Shown here piece after piece: positions 54,521 to 63,712 of a stretch of 64,000 nucleotides of DNA. Source of the DNA: Caldilineaceae bacterium. GTDB taxonomy: Bacteria; Chloroflexota; Anaerolineae; Caldilineales; Caldilineaceae. The position numbers and the translations under genes are program-made. Location of the stretch: positions 157,507-221,506 of the forward strand of contig JAJDXQ010000025.1 of the NCBI GenBank assembly GCA_022823185.1. The letters run 5' to 3'. The first letter of the stretch is position 1; the number at the start of each line of letters is the position of its first letter. The notes beneath the pieces were generated by a model. That model was not told where the DNA came from and made no database searches. It was given only the letters and a program-made list of their open reading frames with translations.

Positions 54521-54786
54521 GGAATGGTTCTCCGTGTGGTCGAGCGCGCTGCCCAGTGCCTGCGGCCCCATCTGGTTGCGCGAAGGCATTGAGTGGAAGT
54601 AAGTTCACTTGATGTGCATTCCATTATACGACAACTGCGGGGAACACCCACAGAGGAAAGGGAACCGGACCAGGGGAAATGTTCGATGGGCTGGCGCCGC
54701 GCGAAATGAGCGCGGAGTTGGGAGAAGCAAGCAAGAAGCGGACCTTCTCACTCCTCGTCTGCGGGCGCTGTCTGCGTACAGAAGCG

Positions 54787-55542
54787 TCAGCGTGTAAAGA
54801 GATTGCGCCGCACGTAGCTGCCGTCATCGGAGGCGAGGAAGGCCAGCGCCGCGCCGACGCCTTCAGGATCACCCAAGCGGGCGCGCGCATCCTCCAGGTC
54901 GAACGCCTGGCCCAGAGCCTCAGCCGCCTCGCGCATCTGCCTCAGTTTCAACTCCGTCTCAATACCGCCGGGACAGACGACGTTGACGCGGATGCCTTTG
55001 CCTCGCAGATGGTTTTCCAGCGTCATGCCCATCCCGTTGACCGCGCCCTTGCTGGTCCCGTAGGCGATCGAAGAGCTGCCCCCGGTGACGCCGGCCCCTG
55101 AGCCAACCAGCAGGATCACACCCTTATCGCTGGCCTGGAGCAGAGGGTAGGCCTCCTTTACGCACAGGAAGACGCCGCGCACGTTGACCGCCATCACGTC
55201 GTCGAAGACATCGACAGGGAAGGCGTCCGGCATAAGCATCGGTCCCCGCAGAACGCCGGCGGAGCAGATGAGGACGTCGAGTCGTCCGTGGCGCTCCTTC
55301 ACCTTGCCGAAGACCCGCTGCGCGTCCTCGTGGCGGCGCACGTCGAGCCTTTCATAGCAGGCTTTGTGGCCCTCGGCCTGCAGAGACGCGGCGAGCGCTT
55401 CGCCGGTTTCGTCCTTGATGTCGGTGATGATCACCTCGGCCCCGCGCTGCGCGCACAGCCGCGCGGCCGCGCCGCCGATGCCCTGCGCGCCGCCGGTGAC
55501 GAGAATGACTTTGTCCTTTACGTTCGCAACCGTCGATGTCAT
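54787..55542 (-). CDS. Short-chain dehydrogenase/reductase
   Basis: 251 residues. TGGAQGIGG near residue 16, ICSAGVLRG in place of the usual NNAG, the catalytic Ser in VGSGAGVTGGSSS, and Tyr/Lys in AYGTSKGAV. The Asp in IITDIKDE after strand 2 favours NAD. Probably oxidises the sugar released by the adjacent glycosidases (galactose-dehydrogenase-like SDRs are known), but the specificity is inferred. ATG 55542 fits the usual N-terminal length; the open frame upstream of it is not needed. Confidence 0.85.
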   Translation of the reverse strand: MTSTVANVKDKVILVTGGAQGIGGAAARLCAQRGAEVIITDIKDETGEALAASLQAEGHKACYERLDVRRHEDAQRVFGKVKERHGRLDVLICSAGVLRGPMLMPDAFPVDVFDDVMAVNVRGVFLCVKEAYPLLQASDKGVILLVGSGAGVTGGSSSIAYGTSKGAVNGMGMTLENHLRGKGIRVNVVCPGGIETELKLRQMREAAEALGQAFDLEDARARLGDPEGVGAALAFLASDDGSYVRRNLFTR

Positions 55543-55648
55543 GGTCCGTTGCCTGTTCGGGTGGTGGTCAGATGGTGGCGTGCTTGAAGGGGAAGTGGGT
55601 GAGAGGCCAATTCCCTTAACGCTCCTGCCGGGGTTTCTCAAACCTCAT

Positions 55649-57496
55649 TTATGTCATTTTGAGGTTGGCGCTGCCCGGAGAATCGGCGTTGAACTCCATT
55701 GTAACAGAGCGGCCGCCATCGCTGAATATCACCTGGGCGTATTCGTCGGCGCTGGACGGCTGGCCTGTTGGCCGCCGGTAGTCTCCCAACAGGATCTCGC
55801 GGAAGCTCTTGAACTCCTCAACCGCGGCCCGGTAGCGCTCAAAATCGGCGGTGGGCGCCTCCCACAGTTTTCCACTGTAGCCGAAGCCGCCCGCAGCGTG
55901 GGACAGGTAGTCGTATGTGGTGTAATTGTGCCGATCCTGGCAGATGTTGGTATTGGCATAGTTTCCGGGAAGGACTATGTTCAAGCCGTGTTGAAAGGCG
56001 CGCACCAGCGCCGAGTGGGTGGTGTGGTCGTTCATCCAGAAGCTATGGCCGCGGCGCACGGTGCCGAGGTCGATCCGAAAGCCGCCGATCGAACACTGTT
56101 CGATAAACAGGTCCGGGCAGGCCGCCATGATCTCGTCCAGAACCTGGTACAGACCTTGCACGTGCCGGATCTGCCGCCAGCCGATCTCGCCGGGTGCGAG
56201 GCCGCGCTCCCAGTTCGGGCGCGGGTCCTGGCTGAAGTCCCAGCGAATCCAGCGCACGCCCCACTCATCATAGGCGCGCATGATGCGATCGAGCCACCAC
56301 TGGCGCGCTTCCGCCAGACCCAGATCGAGCAGTCCGAATTCGGAATCGACGAAGTGCATGCCCGGCCCCGGCACCGGCGGCCGCGGGGGCGTATCCCAGA
56401 ACCAGTCCGGATGGGCGCGATAGAGCTGGCTGTTCTTGTGGGCCCACTCCGGCTCGAACCAGGAGCCGTAATTCAGACCCTGCGAACGCACGTATTCGGC
56501 GAAAGGCGCGATGCCGCCGGGGAATTTCTCGGGATCGCCCTCCTCCCAGTTGCCGACGCCTTTGCGGCCAACGCCCGCGAACCAGCCGCTGTCGATGCAA
56601 AAGTACTCCAGGCCGGCCGCGGCCGCTGCGTCGACCGCGGGACGCAAACCCTGGGCGGTGAAGTTGTCGAGGAAAGCGAACCAGTGGTTGAAGGATGTCG
56701 GCGGCAGGACCTCCTCGCCGTCGAGGGAGGGCATGACATGGCGGCGAATGTGGCGGCGCAGCGCGTTGCCGCCGTCGTCGAGGTCGCCTTCGAACGCCGT
56801 GAGCAGTACACGCGGCAGCGGGAGTGACTGGCCCGGCTGCAGATGCAGCGACAAACCCCACAGGCCGGCCTGCAGACGAACCGGCCAGTCGGTATCCGCT
56901 TCGCCCGCGCCGCGCGGCTCCGGTGTCAGGCCGATACGCCACAGCCCCGACCATTCCACGAAGAGGGCCAAGCCCTGGGTGCGCTGCGCATTGCAGACGA
57001 TCGCGCAGGGCAGGTGCCCGTCGGAGGAGCGCCCGCCCTCGCCAGCCTGGATGGAGAAGGTTGGGTAGACCTGCGGCGTCTTCAACAGCTGGCGGTCGAC
57101 GAGGGCAAAGTCATGGGGCGGAAAGTAGTTGGCCAGGAACCGCACACCGTTCACGCGGCGGATCCAAGGCTCGCCGAAGGCCGGCTGCAGCGGCAGATTC
57201 AGGTCCCAGGTGAGGCATTCAGTAAGATTCTGCAGGGGCCGTCTGCCCCGGTTCGTCAGCACGCCCCAGCACTCGACCGCGCGTGTATCGGCAAAAAAAC
57301 GCATATGCCACTGGACCTCAGCGCCTTCCTCGGTGTGCGCTGTCAGCACAGATTCGGACGTGTCGACACGCGCGATGCCAGCCACACACCAGGTATCGGA
57401 GGCGATGCCGCCAATGCCAAAGGGGACGGATTCGCGCGGGGTATGGATATGGTCGAATTGCAGCTGTTCGCGCAGCATCTGAAACCAGGCGCTCAA
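55649..57496 (-). CDS. GH36-family alpha-galactosidase, copy 1
   Basis: 615 residues. The start is the TTG at 57496, chosen because AAGGA lies 8 bases upstream and because it gives exactly the length and N-terminus (LSAWFQMLREQLQ) of the neighbouring paralogue. A beta-sandwich N-domain is followed by the GH36 barrel: YFCIDSGWFAG, YGSWFEPEWAH, the nucleophile Asp in VRWIRWDFSQDP, EQCSIGGFRID, and acid/base Asp in SFWMNDHT. Removes terminal alpha-galactose from raffinose-type oligosaccharides or galactolipids. No signal peptide. Read after copy 2 in the operon. Confidence 0.88.
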   Translation of the reverse strand: MSAWFQMLREQLQFDHIHTPRESVPFGIGGIASDTWCVAGIARVDTSESVLTAHTEEGAEVQWHMRFFADTRAVECWGVLTNRGRRPLQNLTECLTWDLNLPLQPAFGEPWIRRVNGVRFLANYFPPHDFALVDRQLLKTPQVYPTFSIQAGEGGRSSDGHLPCAIVCNAQRTQGLALFVEWSGLWRIGLTPEPRGAGEADTDWPVRLQAGLWGLSLHLQPGQSLPLPRVLLTAFEGDLDDGGNALRRHIRRHVMPSLDGEEVLPPTSFNHWFAFLDNFTAQGLRPAVDAAAAAGLEYFCIDSGWFAGVGRKGVGNWEEGDPEKFPGGIAPFAEYVRSQGLNYGSWFEPEWAHKNSQLYRAHPDWFWDTPPRPPVPGPGMHFVDSEFGLLDLGLAEARQWWLDRIMRAYDEWGVRWIRWDFSQDPRPNWERGLAPGEIGWRQIRHVQGLYQVLDEIMAACPDLFIEQCSIGGFRIDLGTVRRGHSFWMNDHTTHSALVRAFQHGLNIVLPGNYANTNICQDRHNYTTYDYLSHAAGGFGYSGKLWEAPTADFERYRAAVEEFKSFREILLGDYRRPTGQPSSADEYAQVIFSDGGRSVTMEFNADSPGSANLKMT

Positions 57497-57736
57497 GTTT
57501 GAATCCTTGTTGCGGGACGGAACGGCGGATAACAAAAAGAAAAGAGAGAAACAAGCACAGGAACTCGTTCCCTCTCCTCTGTCGGTATTCAACTGACCGA
57601 GCTGATACAGCAGATGTCACATATTCGTTTTCAGAACCAAGCCTACACAACAGTCAGCCGTTCGTCAATCTGCGCGGGGTTGCGACGTACCCGGAATCCG
57701 GCGTAGGGCTGGCCCCATGGGCAGCCGATGTGACCG

Positions 57737-59584
57737 CTAATCCATGCTGAGGCTGGCGCTGCCGGGCGAGTCGGCATTGAACTCCATGGCAACAGAGCGG
57801 CCGCCGTCGCTGAAGATTACCTGTGTGTATTCGTCGGCGCTGGTCGGCTGACCGGTGGGCCGTCGGTAGTCGCCCAGCAAGAGCTCCCGGTAGGCTTTGA
57901 AATCTGCGACCGCGGCCCGGAAGCGCTCAAAATCGGCGGCGGGCGCCTCCCACAGTTTTCCGCTGTAGCCGAAGCCGCCGGCGGCATGGGAGAGGTAGTC
58001 GTAGGTGGTGAAGTCATGACGCTGCTGGCAGAGATTGGTGTTGGCATAGTTGCCGGGCAGGACGGTGTTGAGGCCGTGCTGCAGCGCGCGTACGATCGCC
58101 GAATGCGTGGTGTGGTCGTTCATCCAGAAGCTGTGGCCGCGGCGCACGGTACCCAGCTCGATACGATGTCCCCCGCTGGCGCACTGTTCGATGAAGAGCT
58201 CCGGGCAGGCCTCCAGAATGTCGTCCAGCACCTGGTACAGGCCCTGCACATGCTGGATCTGCCGCCAGCCGATCTCCCCTTGCGGCACGTTGCGCTCCCA
58301 GTTTGAACGCGGGTCCTGGTTATAGTCCCAGCGAATCCAACGCACGCCCCACTCCTCGTAGGCGCGCACGATCCGGTCCAGCCACCAATGGCGCGCCTCG
58401 GGCAGGCCCAGGTTGATCAGGGCAAACTCAGGGTGCTGAAAGGGGAACTCGGGCCGCATGACCGGCGGCCGCTCGGGCGTCTCCCAGAACCAGTCCGGAT
58501 GGTCACGGTAGATTTCGCTGTCCTTGTTGGCCCACTCCGGCTCGAACCAGGTACCGTACTTCATCCCCTTGGAGCGCACGTAATCGGCGAAGGGCGCGAT
58601 GCCGTCGGGGAATTTCTTGGGATCGCCCTCGCTCCAGTTGCCGATGCCGTCTCGGAAGTCGCCGGCGAACCAGCCGCCGTCAACGCAGAAGTACTCGAGG
58701 CCGGCGGCGGCGGATGCATCGACCGCGGGTCTGAGACTCTGGTCGGTGTAGTCGTTTTGAAAGGCGAACCAGTGATTGAAAGTGGCCGGGGGCAGGACCT
58801 CCTCGCCGCCGAGGGGAGGCATGACATGGCCGCGGATATGGCGGCGCAGGGCATTGCCGCCGTCGTCCAGGTCGCCGTCGAAGGCTGTCAGAAGGACGCG
58901 CGGCAGCGGCAGTGACTGGCCCGGCTGCAGGTTCAGCGCCAGCCCCCAGAGACCGGCCTCCAGACGAACCGGCCAATCTGTGTCCGCGTCGTTGACCTCG
59001 CGCGTCTCCTGTGTCAGGCTGATGCGCCAGAGGCCCGACCACTCAAGAAAGAGCGCAAAACCGTAGCTGTGCGAGCCGTCGCAGACGATGGCGCAGGGCA
59101 GATGCCCGTCGGAAGGACGGCCGCCATCACCGGCCATAATGGCCAGGGGGGCATAGACCTGGGGCGTCTTCAGGAGCTGACGGTCAACGATGGCGAAATC
59201 GTGGGGCGGGAAGAAGTTGGCCAGAAACTGCACGCCGTTCACGCGGCGAACCCACGGCTCGCCGAAGGCCGGCTGGAGCAGCAGATCCAGGTCCCAGGTG
59301 AGACATTCGCTCAGGTTTTGCAGCGGCCGGCTGCCCCGGTTGGTCAGTTCCCCCCAACATTCGACAGCACGCGTGTCGGCGAAAAAGCGCATGTGCCACT
59401 GGACTTCAGCGCCGTCGTCAGTGTGGGCCGTCAGCACCTGCTCGGATTTGCCGGCGCTCTGGATCCCGGCCACATGCCAGGCATCGGACGCGATCCCGCC
59501 GATGCCAAAGGGGACGGCCGCCCCGTCTGCGGCGATATTGGGGAGTTGCAGCTGCTCGCGCAGTATCTGAAACCAGTTGCTCAT
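57737..59584 (-). CDS. GH36-family alpha-galactosidase, copy 2
   Basis: 615 residues from the ATG at 59584, after AAGGAG. Closely similar along its whole length to copy 1 (NWFQILREQLQLPN; YFCVDGGWFAGDF; YGTWFEPEWANK; VRWIRWDYNQDP; SFWMNDHT). Differences sit near the active site: FCVDGGW against FCIDSGW, and SGGHRIE against IGGFRID. The two may therefore prefer different alpha-galactosides. It follows the solute-binding-protein gene, separated by a heptad array and hairpin, as part of one leftward operon. Confidence 0.9.
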   Translation of the reverse strand: MSNWFQILREQLQLPNIAADGAAVPFGIGGIASDAWHVAGIQSAGKSEQVLTAHTDDGAEVQWHMRFFADTRAVECWGELTNRGSRPLQNLSECLTWDLDLLLQPAFGEPWVRRVNGVQFLANFFPPHDFAIVDRQLLKTPQVYAPLAIMAGDGGRPSDGHLPCAIVCDGSHSYGFALFLEWSGLWRISLTQETREVNDADTDWPVRLEAGLWGLALNLQPGQSLPLPRVLLTAFDGDLDDGGNALRRHIRGHVMPPLGGEEVLPPATFNHWFAFQNDYTDQSLRPAVDASAAAGLEYFCVDGGWFAGDFRDGIGNWSEGDPKKFPDGIAPFADYVRSKGMKYGTWFEPEWANKDSEIYRDHPDWFWETPERPPVMRPEFPFQHPEFALINLGLPEARHWWLDRIVRAYEEWGVRWIRWDYNQDPRSNWERNVPQGEIGWRQIQHVQGLYQVLDDILEACPELFIEQCASGGHRIELGTVRRGHSFWMNDHTTHSAIVRALQHGLNTVLPGNYANTNLCQQRHDFTTYDYLSHAAGGFGYSGKLWEAPAADFERFRAAVADFKAYRELLLGDYRRPTGQPTSADEYTQVIFSDGGRSVAMEFNADSPGSASLSMD

Positions 59585-59610
59585 ATTCAACTCCTTCTTG
59601 GGGCTGGATC

Positions 59611-59660
59611 GAGGAGAAAGAGAGGAAGAGGGAGGAGTGAGAATCCTTGCTCACCCCTCC
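59611..59660. repeat. Purine-rich heptad array and hairpin between binding-protein and GH36 genes
   Basis: Units GAGGAGA, AAGAGAG, GAAGAGG, GAGGAGT, GAGAATC run 59611-59645. GGAGGAGTGAG (59631-59641) pairs with CTCACCCCTCC (59650-59660) with one mismatch, forming a hairpin 12 bases after the binding-protein stop. Confidence 0.7.
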
Positions 59661-59671
59661 CCGTTCGTGTT

Positions 59672-61021
59672 TTACCACTCGTAACCGGTGTCTTCGCGGA
59701 ATCTCTGCACCCGGTCGGTCAGGTCTTCGTCGAGGCGCGCGGCCAGGTCTTCGACGCTGATGGCGCCAAGGGAAAGCTCCTCAAGCGACGGCCAGAAGAC
59801 GTCGTCCATGGCATATTTGGTGCCGACCGGCCCGATCCAGACCCAGTCCTGAACGGTTGCCAGTGCCGGTTGCAGGAATTTGGCTTCATCACTGGAGTAC
59901 CATTCATGGTCAAGCAGCGAGAAGACGCAGGGCAGCGAGTGCTGCGACTGCAGCCACTGGATCATGACGCCATCGTCATTGAGGTAGTCGATGAAGTCGA
60001 GTGAGTCCTCGGGATTCGAGGTTTCGGCGTTTACGTTGAGGCCCCACCCGCCTTCGCCGACAACGACGGGGTCGGCGCCGTCGATGCCGGGCCGCATTGT
60101 GAAGCCGAAGTTGCCTTCGGGGAAGGCGGTGGCGGCGAAGGGGATGTAATCGATCCAGATACCGCCCATGGCCATACGCCCTTCAGCCAGCCCGTTGAAA
60201 ACGGCCGGCAGATCGGGCGAATCGACCTCATGGGTGAAGATCGGATCGTAGAACAGCTCGTTGAGCGCGCGGATCCCTTCGGGCGTATTGACACTCCACT
60301 CGCCGGTCTCCTCATTCAGATAGGCGCCGCCCTGTTCGTAAATTGCGCCGCACAGGTACTGGATGTTGTGATAGTTGCGCATGGAGAGGCCGGCGACGGT
60401 GATGTTGCCGTCATCATCAGCCTGCGTCAACGAGGCGGCGTCCTGCCAGACATCATCCCAATGTGTGTAAGTCAGCGGCGGCTCCATGCCGGCTTCCCCC
60501 CACAGGTCCAGGTTGGTGATGAAGCCGATGCCCGGCGTGTTGTTGTGGAGCGGGATGCCGTAGACGTCGCCCTGGTAGGTGTAGTAATCCATCACGGCTG
60601 AGAAGAAGCGATCTTTGATGGTACCCATACCACCGAGCGTCTCGGTGAGTGGGAGCAGCGTGTTGGTCGCCATGAAGGATGCCGCCGCGGCGCCGTGGAT
60701 CGAGAGGAGGTCGCCTGCCGTGCCTGCGCTGAGGCCGGAAGCGTAGGTGGTCCACGGGTCGGTCTTGGGTTCAACGGTGACATTGCGCTCGTCGTTGGCC
60801 TCGTTATACTGGTCGGCCAGCATATTCCAGGCATTGTCATGCGGCGGGTAGCTCATCGACCACAGGCTCAGCTCGGTCATGGCCATATCGGGCGCCGCCT
60901 CTCCGCCGCTTTCGGCGGCAGGCTCAGAAGCCGCGGGCACACAGGCGGCCAGGACCGAGGCGGCGCCGAGACCGGCGGACAGTTGGAGCAGCTGGCGGCG
61001 CGTCATTTGGTTCTGGTTCAT
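59672..61021 (-). CDS. Sugar-binding lipoprotein of ABC importer (Tat-exported)
   Basis: 449 residues. TRRQLLQ twin-arginine-like motif (Arg 8, Arg 9) and a lipobox ending VLAAC with Cys 27. An acidic/Ala tether leads into two-lobed binding domains rich in aromatic residues (LSLWSMSYPPHDNAW; MGGIWIDYIPFA). AGGAGAG precedes the ATG. It delivers an oligosaccharide, presumably an alpha-galactoside given the following GH36 pair, to the two permeases encoded just upstream in transcription. Confidence 0.9.
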   Translation of the reverse strand: MNQNQMTRRQLLQLSAGLGAASVLAACVPAASEPAAESGGEAAPDMAMTELSLWSMSYPPHDNAWNMLADQYNEANDERNVTVEPKTDPWTTYASGLSAGTAGDLLSIHGAAAASFMATNTLLPLTETLGGMGTIKDRFFSAVMDYYTYQGDVYGIPLHNNTPGIGFITNLDLWGEAGMEPPLTYTHWDDVWQDAASLTQADDDGNITVAGLSMRNYHNIQYLCGAIYEQGGAYLNEETGEWSVNTPEGIRALNELFYDPIFTHEVDSPDLPAVFNGLAEGRMAMGGIWIDYIPFAATAFPEGNFGFTMRPGIDGADPVVVGEGGWGLNVNAETSNPEDSLDFIDYLNDDGVMIQWLQSQHSLPCVFSLLDHEWYSSDEAKFLQPALATVQDWVWIGPVGTKYAMDDVFWPSLEELSLGAISVEDLAARLDEDLTDRVQRFREDTGYEW

Positions 61022-61132
61022 CGTTCTCTCCTCTGCTGATGTTGAAAAAGACCGTTTCCAATGCAGGCAACTTCACGAACCATCTGGGAATGCGCGAAGG
61101 GACAAGAGACCGACCAGCAGCCTCCCCGCGCG

Positions 61133-62035
61133 TCAGTATTTCAACCCTGTAAGTGTCACCCCGCGCACGAAACGACTCTGAAAAAATGAGTAGAAGACGA
61201 CCACAGGAACGACGGTGATGACCGCCCCGGTGAGGAAGAGATCGTAGCGCGGCCGGCTGGACCATCCAAGCAGATATGCCAGGCCCAGGGGCAGCGTCCG
61301 CATCTTTTCCTCATAGATGATCACCAGGGGCCAGAGATAGGAATCCCAATTGGCCAGAAAGCTGAAGATCGCCAGCGCGCTGAGCGCGGAAACCGACAGC
61401 GGCAGGACGATGTGGCGATAGATCCACCAGTTGGATGCGCCGTCAATACGCCCGGCGTCGAGCAGCTCCGACGGGAGGCCTTCCATGAACTGCCGCAGCA
61501 GAAAGATGCCGAAAGCGCTGACGCAGACCGGGATGACGAGTGCCTGATAGGTGTCGGCCCAGCCCAGTCTGCTGACCAACCGGAAGAGCGGCAACAGGGT
61601 AACCGCGGGCGGCACCATCAGCGTGCTCAATATGATGGTGAAGATGACTTCCTTGGCGGGAAAATCGAACTTGGCGAAAACAAAGCCGGCGATCGAGCTG
61701 CTGAAGAGGATAAGCAAGACGGACGGCAGGGCGACGACGATGCTGTTGAGAAAGAAGCGCCCGAAGGCCTGTTCGCGCAGGATGAGAGCATAGCTTTCCA
61801 AGGTCGGGGCCTCGGGCAGGAAGGTGGGCGGCTTGGCGATGATCTCGGACGCCGACTTGAAGGAGGCGAGGACCATCCACATCATGGCCCCAAAAGCGAT
61901 GAACGCGAATATCACGAGGAGCAGATGGGTGGCGAGGGCAATTAACTGCTCCCGCAGGCGTATGCGGGCATCTTCCCCCGCGCCGCCGGACGGCAGCGAC
62001 CCGCCCGCTCTGCGATCGAGGCTGATATCGGTCAT
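61133..62035 (-). CDS. Sugar ABC transporter permease (MalG-like)
   Basis: 300 residues. A polar N-terminus precedes six helices beginning with ALATHLLLVIFAFIAFGAMM. The EAA loop is LLDAGRIDGASNWWIYRHIVLP. GAGAGG supports the ATG. Second permease of the importer; the binding-protein gene follows 111 bases later. As in the other importer of this window, no ATPase gene is linked. Confidence 0.9.
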   Translation of the reverse strand: MTDISLDRRAGGSLPSGGAGEDARIRLREQLIALATHLLLVIFAFIAFGAMMWMVLASFKSASEIIAKPPTFLPEAPTLESYALILREQAFGRFFLNSIVVALPSVLLILFSSSIAGFVFAKFDFPAKEVIFTIILSTLMVPPAVTLLPLFRLVSRLGWADTYQALVIPVCVSAFGIFLLRQFMEGLPSELLDAGRIDGASNWWIYRHIVLPLSVSALSALAIFSFLANWDSYLWPLVIIYEEKMRTLPLGLAYLLGWSSRPRYDLFLTGAVITVVPVVVFYSFFQSRFVRGVTLTGLKY

Positions 62036-62095
62036 GGCAATCGCCTCTCCGCTCGTACTGTCACTGCTCTCCTCGCGCCGTTTGCGACTGCCCGC

Positions 62096-63007
62096 TCAAT
62101 CGTAAAGAGAACGGAACAGACGAAGTTGGAATACTGTAATCGCCATGATCACGACAAACATGATGAAAGATATGGCGCAGGCATACCCCATGCGGTAGTT
62201 GTTGGCGCCCAATCCATAGTTGTAGACGAGAATGCTGGGCATAAGCGTACTGTCGGCCGGCCCGCCGCCGGTCATCACCTGCACCATAGTGAAGTGCTGT
62301 ACGCCGTCGATGACGATCAGGACCATGACCAGCACGAGTGGGTTCTTCAGCAGGGGGAGGGTGACGCGCCAGAAAGTCTGCAAGCGGGTGGCGCCGTCCA
62401 CCTTGGCCGCCTCGTAGTAGTCCTGGGGAATATCGAGCAGACCGGCCAGAAAGATGACCGCGGCGTAGCCGTATGTCTTCCACACGTCGGCGATGGCCAC
62501 GCTATAGATGGCCTGGGCCGTGCTGCGGATGAAGCTCTGCGGCGGAATCTCAACGAGGCTGAGCAGGTAGTTGATCAGACCGAGGCGGGGGTCGTAGAGC
62601 CACAGGAAGAGCATGGCGACAGCGACCTGGGAGATGACAACGGGCATGAAGATGAAGAAGAGATAAAAGTTGCGCCCGCGCCGCAGCCGCTCCAGCAAAA
62701 GGGCCAGCCCAAGTGAGAGCACGATGTTCAGGATTCCTTTGACGAGGACAAATCTGAAGACGTTGCTCATCGACGCCAGGAACCGCCGGTCATCCAACAG
62801 GGAGATGTAGTTATCGAGGCCGACGAACCTGGCCCTGCTGGGGTCAAGACTGTGGGTGTTGGTCAGACTGGCATAGAGCGCGTAGAGGATGGGGCCGAAG
62901 GAGAATATGCTGAACCAAAGCAGGATAGGGACGAGGACAGCCAGAACAAAGCCGTACTTGCTCCACAATCTGGCCAATCGCCTTTCAGAGAGATTCGTTG
63001 CTGCCAT
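62096..63007 (-). CDS. Sugar ABC transporter permease (MalF/UgpA-like)
   Basis: 303 residues. First helix GFVLAVLVPILLWFSIFSFG; EAA loop YYEAAKVDGATRLQTFWRVTLP; late helix FIMFVVIMAITVFQL. First gene of the alpha-galactoside operon, so its promoter must lie just right of 63007. A TATAGAT-like -10 on the minus strand near 63044-63052 is possible. Confidence 0.9.
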   Translation of the reverse strand: MAATNLSERRLARLWSKYGFVLAVLVPILLWFSIFSFGPILYALYASLTNTHSLDPSRARFVGLDNYISLLDDRRFLASMSNVFRFVLVKGILNIVLSLGLALLLERLRRGRNFYLFFIFMPVVISQVAVAMLFLWLYDPRLGLINYLLSLVEIPPQSFIRSTAQAIYSVAIADVWKTYGYAAVIFLAGLLDIPQDYYEAAKVDGATRLQTFWRVTLPLLKNPLVLVMVLIVIDGVQHFTMVQVMTGGGPADSTLMPSILVYNYGLGANNYRMGYACAISFIMFVVIMAITVFQLRLFRSLYD

Positions 63008-63712
63008 GGTCCGGGGTTCGCTCTCGGAATGTGCGATACTCTATCTATAATGGACGAATCACTGGTTTGCGAGCGCTTCTGGTTTCCCGCGGCATGGGTG
63101 TGCGCAGGAAATCTCATATACCTGATTTTGGTCTCAATTCTGCACAGGTCCGCGAGGTCTGTCAACCGTAGGAAATTTCCGGGGATGCTGCCGGAATCAG
63201 GATTTTCAGGATTACAGAGTTTTCAGGTTTGCGGCCGCGCGTCTTCTGTGACATTGGAGTTGGCGGTGGCGCCAGTCCCTGCCTTCGCTTGCCCGGATAG
63301 TTTGGCTTCTTTAGCCCAGCCACGATTCGGACTTTGGCATAACGCTTTTTGGCTGGCGGGCAAACTTAGGGCTTTGGCCCGCTCAGGCGGCTGGCCAGTT
63401 GTCAGAGGGCGTTGCGGGACCCATCGTCGCGCTTAGGGGAGGCCGCTTGCAGCCAACCGTCCAAACAGCAGGGGACAGTAGATAAGAGTGAAAAGCGCCT
63501 TTTATTGGCTCGCTGTGTGGGGCGAACAGATTGTAGTTTAGTGTGCAGCGAAAGATCTCTTTTGGGGCGGCAAAAGGGGCACAGTCACCGTATCCAATGG
63601 TTTGGCCCCGACCCAAGATTGGATGCGCTGCTAGCCGGGGGCACAGATATCGTGATAGAATGGCGGCACGTAGGCCGTGTTGCGCGCAGCCGCGATGCCG
63701 GAGGGGGGCAGC
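63008..63712. other. Intergenic region, 705 bases, no supported gene
   Basis: Upstream regions of the divergent permease and Uma2 genes. Around 63195-63235 a short run of CAGGATTTT/CAGGATTA/CAGAGTTTT/CAGGTTT units forms an imperfect 8-9-base repeat. Open frames here lack ribosome sites and recognisable protein features. Confidence 0.5.

Noticed and set aside
53057..54592. Long open frame (511 codons) opposite the GH4 gene
   Set aside because: Antisense to a clearly recognisable enzyme in high-GC DNA, where third-position bias opens the opposite strand; no protein family features and no ribosome site.
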